Positions 55,492 through 64,000 of a stretch of DNA of 64,000 nucleotides are shown piece by piece. Both the position numbers and the translations under genes were made by a program. Numbering within the stretch: position 1 is the stretch's first letter; each line of letters begins with the position of its first letter. A model generated the notes under the pieces. It was given only the letters and a program-made list of their open reading frames with translations, was not told the DNA's origin and made no database searches. Origin of the DNA: Silene latifolia (taxonomy: Eukaryota > Streptophyta > Magnoliopsida > Caryophyllales > Caryophyllaceae); NCBI RefSeq assembly GCF_048544455.1, contig NC_133532.1, positions 87,003,156 through 87,067,155 on the forward strand. The letters are read 5' to 3'.

Positions 55492-55499
55492 CGTTTATA
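55492..55499 (-). promoter_or_regulatory. Candidate internal TATA box for ORF2 (copy C)
   Basis: TTATAAAC on the minus strand, 123 bases before the ORF2 ATG and 18 bases after the internal dyad array. Confidence 0.5.
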
Positions 55500-55516
55500 A
55501 TAAAGAAGGGGATCTG

Positions 55517-55942
55517 GGACGAGCGGATCAGGGTCGGGCTTAGGCGGATCTGTAGTGACCCCGTCATTTGCCCGTTCCAATCTGTGCGTTTTGTTGTCGA
55601 TCCGAGCGTCTTGAGATGCTGCACGAGCGTCATATTGAGGAGGCGCGTGGATCATCTTACAGCTAGACTTTTTCTTTTCGATTCAGTTCAGGACGAGCGT
55701 CTTGACTAGAGGATGACCGAATCTTGAATGGGACGTGCGTCCTAAGAAAAATCTGCCCAGATTTTCTTCAATGGAAGAATTATGGTCAATGCATTGTCCA
55801 GGATGAGCGTCCTGTTGTTGGCTCGAGCGGATCTTAAGTGGGACGAGCGTCCCGGCTCCAAGCCGCGCGGATTTTGAGACAGCTATCTGCTTTGCCTGAA
55901 GCACAGCTCGGGACGAGCGGACTACTGTTGGGACGCGCGTCC
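55517..55942 (-). repeat. Internal dyad-motif array upstream of ORF2 (copy C)
   Basis: About fourteen sites in 426 bases. Here the GACG type dominates: GGACGAGCGTCC, GGACGTGCGTCC, GGACGCGCGTCC, GGACGAGCGGATC, ATCCGAGCGTCT. It has the same place as the copy B array, with another mix of half-sites. Confidence 0.78.
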
Positions 55943-56351
55943 TGAGCTGCTTTTTATCAACCCTTCAAAAATTTCATACGAATCCTTTTCCTTGCATCCT
56001 TTTTGTGATTCCTTATCATTAATTTCTGAAAATTTGCTCAAAGAATGGATAAGTAGCCCTCCCTCACAACTCTCATGTAGGAAAATGAAAGAAATCTAAA
56101 AGTGTATTCAATATTAAACAATGCAAAATTGTGAAAGGAATATATTACAAATGGTAGTTTCAGATAGGACTCCATCAAACTAGTTTGAATCATCAAAATC
56201 TTTTGTCCATAGAGCTCAAGGCTCTTAAGAGAAGGTCAAAGGCTTGTGAACAAGCCTCAAATAAGCATGAATATGGTTTGTTCCAACTCACAATAAACCT
56301 TGGCCAAGGGACTTTGTCACATATTCTCTCTTTCACCTTGCCCTTAGCACT
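55943..56351 (-). other. Spacer between acidic ORF and internal array (copy C)
   Basis: No gene seen. Confidence 0.5.
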
Positions 56352-57591
56352 CTAATATTTGTAATGCCTCAAACGAACAAGATCATGATTCTTGTTAACA
56401 CAAGGTATGAAGTATGGTTCATATTCGTCCGGGGACTTCCACTCACCACCTTCTCTTTCAAATTTGGTGATGATCATAACATTTTGATTTGTCAATCCTT
56501 CAAAATTAGAAGGAGAATTCTCATAACATTGATGACCGGATACCTTAGGAATTGAGATTGTGGGTGCCAAATCTCCACAAGTAAGCTCATTCATAACTTT
56601 GCTCTTGAGCTTCTCCACCAAGTACCTTTTATATGACGATTTTACCTCTTGAAGAAGGTTTACCATATCATCTTCAACAATCACAGGTTCCATGGTTGGT
56701 GTGAAAAGGTCTTCATAGTCAATAGGAAAGAGACATTCATCTTCTTCATGGAAGCATACCTCAAACTTCTCAAGGATGGGCTCCTCCAGTGAGGCAATAT
56801 CATAACTCCTTTCCTCTTCTACATTCCGTAAGTTATTGCAAGACACATATTCTGCATAAGCTTCTTCCATAGGCTTGTCATCGTCGCTATCTTCATATGA
56901 ATCATAAATGGAGGCTTCCCTCCTCCTCATCAACTCTTTCTCCAACACCTCAATGTTCACATCAAATGACACACCCTCATACTCACAAAGGTTAAGAGTA
57001 TTTGGCTTGCTCAACCTCATATCTTCCTCACCAAATACCAAACTTTCATACTCGCAAGACCTCAAGGAGATCGGCTCTTCCCACTTCTCATCAAAGGTAA
57101 CTCCTTCAAACTCGCATTCGTAATCAATGTCTAGGGAATGGTGAGGAGTAGTTACTTGGGCTTCCTTCATTTGGGCAATTTGAATTGCCAACTTCTCGCC
57201 GTGGTTAACAATGTTTTGAAGAACATTGTCCCTATTTTGGCTCTCCTCTAGCACTTGTTTGAAGAAATTTTGTTGGTCTCTCATCATTTGGAGAACCATA
57301 CTTTGAATGTTAAATTCATGCTAATCTTCTTGTTGTGGGTGGGTGTGAAAGTGGTTGTATTTTGGCATTTGAAATTCATTGTGAAGTCGGTATTGGGAAT
57401 GTAATTGTTGTGGATATTAGATGTGGGGGCTTTGGTATGGGAAGTTTGTGGGGGTAATTTGAGTTTCCATTGTAGAAGTTATAGGATATGGGTGTGTTTT
57501 CTTGCTCAACAAACCTTCTCCATTCATACATGTCATACTCTTTTACTCCAACTCGCCCATATACTTCTTCTTGTTGGAAGTCATGTGCCAT
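56352..57591 (-). pseudogene. Acidic first ORF of copy C, gag-tail-like, function unknown
   Basis: From ATG at 57591 (MAHDFQQEEVYGRVGVKEYD) the frame goes EWRRFVEQENTPISYNFYNG and on. A shift lies near 57385, a TAG at 57323-57321, then an open 315-aa frame from 57299 to 56352; about 413 aa in all. The segment MVLQMMRDQQNFFKQVLEES resembles the helical end of gag in copies A and B (VLQMQKNQQEF). The middle has three near-repeats: CEFEGVTFDE, CEYESLVFGE, CEYEGVSFD. The rest is strongly acidic with no zinc knuckle, capsid or protease motif. It takes the place of gag-protease. It may be a much altered gag or an acquired gene. Confidence 0.65.
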
Positions 57592-57776
57592 GATCATTGC
57601 TAGAATAAAGAGGCAACTACAAGCACAGAAACTACAATAAAATGATAAGAATGAACCTTGAGGAACAAGTTCCTCAAGGTTAAAGCACAAGAAATGAAAT
57701 TCCCAAGGAACCAAGGCTCCTCAAGAAGAAGCACAACTAAAACTAGACAAAAGAACGATTCAAATACACAACACCG

Positions 57777-57794
57777 TCCCCGGTAACGGCGCCA
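57777..57794 (-). promoter_or_regulatory. Primer binding site for tRNA-Asp (copy C)
   Basis: TGGCGCCGTTACCGGGGA, one change from a perfect complement. Confidence 0.88.
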
Positions 57795-57797
57795 TTT

Positions 57798-58388
57798 TGA
57801 TGGAGCGGGTCATTGTCCGCCATCAAACACATTTATACCCAACTACTAGGATAACAATGCTTAAGTTTTGAATAGAGCTTTGCCAGTCCCGAGGGACATG
57901 CGCGGACCATGTAGCAACTCCTAAGGAGATCCGTGCGTCTTGACTTGAAGCACGGTTAATCCTATAAGGAAATCCGCTCGGATTGTCTGGGAGACGCTCT
58001 GATCCTTAGCTGAGACGCGCGGCTTGGTGTTAGGATGGTCGAATCCTATGCTAAGTTTCTTGTCCAGAGCTTGGGACGCACGAATCCTGGGACAGGCTTC
58101 CTCTCCTTGTTTTTAAGCCTATGATTCGATATACTCTTTATTCTACATCCTTGGTCATCATCTTTGCCTCCTCTTCATACTAGTCCATCCAAGATCGTCA
58201 ACAAGCTTCCGAATATGCACGAGAGACGGGGATTCCGCCTCATTATCTTCCTTCCTACAAGACATATAAAATGTAATAGGAAAGCAAAATAGGAAGGAAT
58301 TGACGGATAAAATGGACATGAAATGCTATATTAGTATGCAAAATGGGTTCAATTAGGGACTAAATGTGCGCAATTAAGAGTCACGTCA
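57798..58388 (-). repeat. 5' LTR of Athila-like copy C, internally deleted
   Basis: 591 bp against 1687 bp for the other LTR. The missing part lies between two ATAACAA words of the full LTR (50504 and 51609) and one such word is left at 57851-57857. The TATA box and most of R-U5 are lost. The dyad array (57893-58087) remains. No gene. Confidence 0.85.
57893..58087 (-). repeat. Dyad-motif array in 5' LTR of copy C
   Basis: Same order of sites as the 3' LTR array, with more mutated dyads (GATGGTCGAATCC for GACGCTTGGATCC). Confidence 0.65.
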
Positions 58389-59156
58389 TTTGTACAACTC
58401 TCCCCGGATGAGGAGATATTGAGAGGCAAGTAGGCGTATGGCGCGCTGTCCCCTCTTATCCATATCTAGTGGATATGTACCATTGAGCTTGAAATTGAGA
58501 ATGGCCTGGAAGCAAGGTTCTTTTGGGTTTTCCTCTTCGTCTGTAAGGAAGTGTATATAGGCTGGCTCTGATCGCTGTTCGATGCACAAGGAAATTTCAA
58601 CCATGTTGTCTGGCATATTAATTAAGGATGCAAGTTTCGCAAGAGCATCCGCAAACTGATTTTCTTCGCGAGGCAGGTGTAAATAAGTAACCTAATCTAA
58701 GAATTGAGCAATCTGTTCTATCTTAGCCTAATAGGGTGCTAGACTTTCACTTCGGATTTTCCAGGATCCAGTGGTGTGGTTAATGATTAAAGATGAGTCC
58801 CCGTAAACTCGAAGGTTCTTGATGCCTAAAATCACTGCTGCTTGTAGACAAATGAGGTAAGCTTCATAATCTGCTGCATTTTTTGTCACCTCGAAGTCGA
58901 GTTTGACAGAAAGTGGTGTATGCTCGCTTTCAGGAGAAATGAGCAACACTCCTATTCGAAAGCCTCTCAAATTGGATGTCCCATGAAAGTAAAGATCCCA
59001 AGAGTCCATACTGGTTTGTAGAATATCCTCATCTGGAAAAGACCACATGTCTATTGTTTGCGTATCGTTGATTGGATTATCTACGAAGAATTCGACCACG
59101 GCGCGTCCCTTTATGACTTTCAAAGGGATGTATTTGAGATCGAACTCTGAGAGCAT
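58389..59156 (-). pseudogene. Tat 2 second RNase H and linker to integrase
   Basis: The frame has DSWDLYFHGTSNLRGFRIGV, where Tat elements usually show YFDGA, so the first catalytic Asp is now His. KNAADYEAYLICLQAA and RVYGDSSLIINHTTG follow, then the linker (RLLASQYLLIRGELYK) up to the copy C insertion. A stop lies near 58727 and small shifts near 58680. The other half of the linker is at 50450. Confidence 0.8.
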
Positions 59157-59468
59157 TAAGGTCTATCTTGCCAAACATCCATTGAGAACGGGTTTCTAAA
59201 AGAGGTATTTGACGGGATCCATTTTAGAATACACCTTGACAGAGTAGCTAAGCATGTAATGGCGTAGCTTCTTTGTTGCCCACACAAGAGTGAGGCATGT
59301 TTTCTCGAGAGGTATATACTTACTCTCGTACTCCAAGATCTTCTTACTAAGGTGGTAGATAGCTCTCTCTTCTTTTCCAACGGTCTGCGCGAGCATATCC
59401 CCCATGGCTGTTTCAGTGACTGCGAGATATAAACCAAAAGGTTGATCTTGTTGGGGAGGCATTAGCAC
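59157..59468 (-). pseudogene. Tat 2 RNase H (first)
   Basis: QDQPFGLYLAVTETAMGDML, ERAIYHLSKKILEYESKYIP and LVWATKKLRHYMLSYSVKVY match the RT-linked RNase H of gypsy elements. A shift at 59196 leads to the tail in another frame (RPFLKTRSQWMFGKI type). The first acidic residue of the domain is not obvious (YLAVTE). Confidence 0.78.
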
Positions 59469-60049
59469 AGGTGGCTTGGCTAATATCTTCTTTATCCTGT
59501 CGAATGCCTTTTGACAGTCATCGTCCCATATAGTATGGTCTGTTTTCTTAAGTTTTTTGAAGATAGGCTCGCAAATAATAGTGAGTTTCGATATGAATCG
59601 ACTTATGTACTGTACTTTGCCCAGGAATCCTCTGATCTCTTTTTCTGTTTCGGGTTGTGACTCTCGATTAAGGCCTTGATCTTAGATGGATCAATTTCTA
59701 TGCCCCTCTGGCTGACAACGTATCCCAGAAGCTTGCCTGATGTTACTCCGAATGCACATTTCTGAGGATTGAGCCTCCTGTTGTACTTGCGCAATCTGAG
59801 GAAGAATTTGTGAAGCTTATTGATTTGCCCTTTTGTATCTTTAGATTTGACAATCATATCGTCCACGTACACCTCCACTTCTTTATGCATCATGTCATGC
59901 AGCAAAGTAGTCGCAGTGCGTTGGTACGTATTCCCAGAACTAATTAGCCCGAATGGCATAACAGTATAGCAGTATATGCCCCACTGAGTGACGAAGGCTG
60001 TCTTGTCCATGTCTTCTCTGGCCATCTTGATTTGGTTATACCCTGCATA
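59469..60049 (-). pseudogene. Tat 2 reverse transcriptase, truncated by copia 3
   Basis: TYAGYNQIKMAREDMDKTAF starts at the copia 3 border; the fingers and the first half of the palm are missing. CYTVMPFGLISSGNTYQR, the active site VEVYVDDMIVKSKD (about 59845-59880), RLNPQKCAFGVTSGKLLGYV and QRGIEIDPSKIKAL follow. The frame shifts near 59620 and the remaining connection is broken. The missing 5' part should lie beyond copia 3, outside the window. Confidence 0.86.
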
Positions 60050-61329
60050 TGTTGGAGTATGTGTCCTCGACAATAGTGCGATCACATTAATAAAACTTAT
60101 GATAAGAATACGTAAAGGGATGATTCATTTTTATACATCAACTGATCAACATTAATCGGCAATGATTGGCTGACTAGAGTTTGACATTACTGTCGTTTGA
60201 CGGTGTTGATCAGTTGATCCCTTAAGGTCACTCCTAAAGGACGATTCCCTTAATAGATAAAATTAATTAATTGTATAATGATACAGATTAATTAATTCCT
60301 TAAAATTGAACAATTTACATATGTGAGTAAGAATATGAATCTTATTGTAATTCGATTAAATAAGATTCGTTTTAGTAATTAAGATGTTATATTTTACTAA
60401 AATTTTGTTTATGAAACAATTAAATTAAGAATGAATACTTAATTATAATTGCAATATGTTGTATATTATATTAACATTGACCATTTTATATACATGTAAT
60501 TGGGAATTACTAGTCAATTATTGTATATAATTAAATTAATATATGTAATGATATTTAATTGTTAAGTATGCATTAATATTATTAATAACATGTTATATGT
60601 CACATGTCACATGTCACACATTATATGACAAAATGACAAATTAACATAAATAAAATGGACTCAATATTACATGCGAAAACAGGTTTTATGAGGGAAATGG
60701 AAGAAATGGTTAAATTGTTTTACTAAGTGGAAAACATAATGATTTCTATTGTAGCCTATTCTACACCTTAATAACCTTTGATAAGAACAATTGCAAAAGT
60801 AATTTTGCATGCATTGGCTCTCCTCCCTCTCTCCTCCCAACCGGTTTTCCCAGCCCATAAGATAAGAACTGTTCTTATTTTTGATTATTCATTCTTACAT
60901 AATTTACAACTCACTCTTCTCTCTTTATCTCTCTAAAATTAGTTTTAGAAAAGAAAATAAAATTGTTCTCATCTAATATTATTTAGTTACTAAAGGTAGT
61001 AATAAGATATATTATTAGATTGAATTTAAGGTCTCTAATTTGATATATCTAGTTAATATATAAATTAGAATTAGGGGTTTGTCTTGGTGCAACTGAAAGG
61101 AGGATCTCACAATATTGAGACAAGGAGGATCATCCTATTATTTAAGCTCAAGAACAAGTAAGAAAAGAATTCTTGCTTGTGCCCTTAAACCGTTTTTCCT
61201 CAATGTAAGGAACATATTTCTTAATCTTTGTTTTATTTTGTTATGCATTCATAAGATCATCATCTAATTTAATAAGTAATTTAGATATAAAATTAAATAG
61301 TTTAATTTGAGGGTTAATAAATCTTTTCA
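60050..61329 (+). repeat. 5' LTR of copia 3
   Basis: 1280 bp, TGTTGGAGTATGTGTCC to CTTTTCA, alignable with the copia 2 LTR but clearly diverged. No gene. Confidence 0.82.
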
Positions 61330-61331
61330 AG

Positions 61332-61344
61332 TGGTATCAAGTGC
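61332..61344 (+). promoter_or_regulatory. Primer binding site of copia 3 (mutated)
   Basis: TGGTATCAAGTGC; the first eight bases fit initiator tRNA-Met, after which one A is added and one base changed. Confidence 0.7.
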
Positions 61345-63417
61345 TTTGGTTGTTGCATGCATAATCGGCTTAGTTTTTCCGATTAAATTAAAACTTGAAA
61401 TTTGTGATTTATATGATTAAGCCACGAAACTATTTTGCATGTCATATATTCTGCTCCTAAAATGAATTTAGGTCATTTGGATGATTTATGGTATTTTTTA
61501 GCTCATTTTAATGATTTTTAGTAATTTTATTACATTTCATTGATTAAAATGATGTTTAAAATGCTAAAAATAGTTAAACTTTGTATCTGACCTTGAATTT
61601 TTTTCATATGACGTCACACGCATATTTTAATTATTTTATGTAAAATTTCGTATAAATTTGATTTATTTTGCATGATTTATAATTTTTATGAGATAAAAAT
61701 GACATAAATGGAGGTAAAATGGTTAAAATTAGTTAAATTTCGAAATAGGCCATGAAATTTTAATATATTGTTACATGCACATTTTACTCACTGTGTGTAA
61801 AATTTTAGATGAACTTGATTCATTTTGCATGATTTATGAAATTTTTAGGTGTAAAAATGACATAAATGATGACTATTTTAGCATAAAAAGCTAAAACAAA
61901 TTAAATGGCATGAGAAAATTATTTTAGGTTGCATTTTTATCCCACATATCAAATCTAAAGTTCGAACATTGATTAGATTAATCTTCATATGCTTTAGCTG
62001 TTTTATTAGATAAAACCGATAAATTGCAACTATATTTTTCTCGAATTAAATTCGAAAATTTTAACCTAGATTTTTGACATTATGAGTGTCATGGAATTTT
62101 TCCAGAATGTTCAAAAATTTAAAATTCAAATTTTAAAATTATTATAATTTAATTTGGATTTACATCATAAAAGGTTATGATTTTAAGGTCAAAATTGAGC
62201 ATAAATGATAAAACAAGTTGAATTTTTGAGTCCTAAAAGGTTAGGACAATTAACTTGGACTAAAATTTGATTTTAGTAATATTTTGTGTAATTTTAGTAA
62301 GTAAAAATTGCGAATATCCATAAAACCGGTTTATATTTAGGACATAAGTTTAAATAAGCCGATTTGGCACTTAATTGGCATTTTAGACACATATTATATT
62401 GCTGCATTTTTCATTGATGAATGTCATATTTCTTTTATGTAATTTTGAATTATGTAATTTTATCTTAGTATGGCCTTAGTTTAATCGATATTACCCGTAA
62501 TGTATGGGAATATTGATTCGGTTGCAATTTAATGTGATCTCGTGTCACTTTTATTTCAATTTTATTAGATTTCATTTTACAAATGTATAATAGGAAGTAC
62601 TATGTACATTTTATTATTTAATTATTTGTAATTCCGGAGTTTCCTAAAGACGGTGCCATTCGGAGAGGAGTTCCGATCAAGACGGTGTTTGTCCTTGGGA
62701 GGCGTGCCAAATGAAGATTCAAGGGACCAAAGGAGTTGGTTTCCGAATATTTAATAGAATATAAGATTTTCTATTTTAGGAAAGGTCATACTAGGAAATT
62801 TATTTTCTTTATTTGCTTGCTTTATATGTTTACATGCATTGCCAAATCGCCATAACATCACATGCATGTTTAATCGTTTTATCGATTATTGACAATTATA
62901 ATTATCGAGTATTCATCGACTTAGTTCACTTAAAGATGATAGATAATAAATCGACAAGACCTCACACATATTTAAAATTGGGATTAGCATTACCAAATAG
63001 TAGGACTGATGAATCCCTTTGACATTTGGGGTAGATTCGGTTTCCCGTGGTACTTTCATTTTTCATTGGGTAAGTGGGGTAATAAAACGTTATTACACGC
63101 GAAATTTGTTTGGACTCAACGGGATATAAAGACTAGTCTTATATTCCGGGGCTAGAGATGGAATTTATGAAATACATCGACCGAGAATTCTATGGTTGAA
63201 TCAATTAAAGAGTTAATTCACCAAATTTATGTAAGTGTGGGTTGTATCGGTTTCCCGTGCCCATGTTTGTGTAAAGATGGATCTCTGAATCATTTATATA
63301 ATTTAGGTGCGAGGTCATTATATAAATGCATACTTTTAAAATCTGGTTAAAATGTTTGCAATAAAACGATATATGTTAATTATTTCATTCATCTCCTTTT
63401 GTAGTTTTTTTATCGCA
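61345..63417 (+). other. Long non-coding leader of copia 3
   Basis: About 2.1 kb, aligned with the copia 2 leader and without coding motifs. Two tandem units of about 155 bp lie at 61569-61880, where copia 2 has three. AAGGGACCAAAGGAGTTGG is shared (62720). Confidence 0.7.
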
Positions 63418-63517
63418 ATGGATTCATCTAATTCTCCTTCACCTATTACCATTAATACTTGGCTTAAATCATTTGATGAAATATGCTCCCTCAACGATCA
63501 CAATTCGACTAGAGAAT
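63418..63517 (+). pseudogene. copia 3 gag, first 33 codons
   Basis: MDSSNSPSPITINTWLKSFD follows the ATG at 63418 and matches copia 2 (MNSSNTPTPITIDSWLQTFD). Homology stops at AGAGAATT, where the next LTR begins. Confidence 0.75.
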
Positions 63518-64000
63518 TGTTGACGCCAGAATTACCCTGCCTGACTAGACAAGAATCAGGCAATGTCCAAGGCCAAAATCTGAACAAGACATACTTAAAG
63601 CCATGCATTTGGAATGCCTGGACAGGCAACAAGCAGGAGAGAAACTCAGGATAAACAACTACTAGGCCTGGCCTGAAAAGACACCACGTCGGGCACAAGG
63701 GTAGTATCATCAAAGCTGGACAGGAGACAAGAGAAACACGATCATGCCATATAAACAAAATCCCTATAAAAAAGGAAGACCTATTCAAAGGAAGGACATA
63801 GAGGAAAGGATCAAGGGCAACGACTGGAATGAAGAATGGGTCAATCAACCACTTCCGGGTAAATAGGGCACGAGTCCTATTTACCAGGAAACCCTAAACA
63901 AACTTGAGGAGACCGTTTTGAAGCTACTATAAATAGAAGAGAAGACTAGAGAAGAGAGAGATATACTCACCCACTCGTATACCCATACTACTACTCTCAT
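63518..64000 (+). repeat. LTR start of another retrotransposon, cut by window end
   Basis: Sequence unrelated to copia 3 begins TGTTGACGCCAG. TATAAATA at 63928-63935 is followed by a GA-rich leader. The left flank AGAAT (63513-63517) would be its target duplication. The family cannot be told; it is not the LTR of Tat 1. No gene. Confidence 0.6.

Larger units (their letters stand above)
50451..58388 (-). mobile_element. Athila-like non-autonomous LTR element copy C
   Basis: A 7.9-kb element in Tat 2 pol with TTTGC (50446-50450) and TTTGT (58389-58393) on its sides, a five-base duplication with one change. Layout on the minus strand: 5' LTR (58388-57798, with a 1.1-kb deletion), tRNA-Asp primer site, acidic ORF (57591-56352), dyad array with TATA, decayed ORF2 (55369-54240), conserved 3' non-coding region, polypurine tract, 3' LTR (52137-50451). 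It shares LTR ends, arrays, ORF2 and 3' region with copy B, but the gag-protease is replaced. Confidence 0.88.
47170..60049 (-). mobile_element. Tat-lineage Ty3/gypsy element (Tat 2), partial, interrupted
   Basis: On the minus strand: RT (cut by copia 3 at 60050), RNase H, second RNase H, integrase up to 49328, then an antisense ORF on the plus strand (47280-48772). This is the Tat layout, like Tat 1 but with an unrelated antisense ORF. Athila-like copy C splits the integrase from the second RNase H. The left (3') boundary is not resolved. Confidence 0.78.
60050..63517 (+). mobile_element. Ty1/copia retrotransposon (copia 3), 5' part
   Basis: LTR, primer site, a 2.1-kb leader and the start of gag, all related to copia 2. 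It is inserted in Tat 2 RT; GCATA (60045-60049) is the expected target duplication. Gag is broken at 63517 by another LTR, so the rest is beyond the window. Confidence 0.82.

Noticed and set aside
1-64000. Host genes, tRNA or rRNA genes
   Set aside because: Every long frame with a legible motif belongs to a mobile element or a fragment of one; I saw no tRNA cloverleaf or rRNA sequence.

Overview
This window is plant nuclear DNA made almost entirely of nested LTR retrotransposons. I see no host gene, tRNA, rRNA or bacterial-type feature. The evidence for a flowering plant is the mix of Ty1/copia, Tekay-type chromovirus, Athila-like and Tat-lineage elements, primer sites for plant tRNA-Asp and initiator tRNA-Met, plant-type TATA boxes and short GT-AG introns. 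A eudicot, perhaps of the Caryophyllales, is my guess only.

Layout. (1) 1-9830: an Athila-like element on the minus strand (copy A, cut by the window edge). Its LTR is split by a 4.97-kb copia element (3574-8541) with seemingly identical LTRs and a CCTAC target duplication. (2) 9831-27875: a decayed copia element (copia 2). Its 5' LTR was hit by copy A and by a 9.5-kb Tekay-type element (10641-20184, duplication AGTGA) that has lost gag, protease and most of RT. (3) 27876-45360: the 3' half of a plus-strand Tat-lineage element (Tat 1): RNase H, second RNase H, integrase, an antisense ORF and the 3' LTR. A complete 11-kb Athila-like element (copy B, 32070-43117) sits inside the antisense ORF. 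(4) 45360-47170: a short tract with two unrelated coding fragments. (5) 47170-60049: a minus-strand Tat-lineage element (Tat 2), also with an antisense ORF facing its pol. A third Athila-like element (copy C, 50451-58388) splits its pol. (6) 60050-63517: the 5' part of a copia element related to copia 2 (copia 3), inserted in Tat 2 RT and broken inside gag by another LTR (63518-64000) that runs off the window.

How the parts work. Copy B, the only complete Athila-like copy, has no reverse transcriptase, RNase H or integrase and must have moved with enzymes supplied in trans. Copies A and B carry gag-protease; B also has an intact 534-aa second ORF of the ATHILA ORF-1 / plant transposon protein type. 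Copy C has a decayed second ORF and a different, acidic first ORF. The most striking signal is a clustered GC-rich dyad motif (ATCCG or GACG, two bases, CGGAT or CGTC) just upstream of TATA boxes in the LTRs of all three copies, and again inside copies B and C just upstream of a second TATA-like box before ORF2. This suggests a shared regulatory module driving both the genomic RNA and a separate ORF2 transcript. Conserved hairpins and long conserved 3' non-coding blocks in B and C may be trans-recognition signals. Both Tat elements carry an antisense ORF with its own TATA box and a candidate intron.
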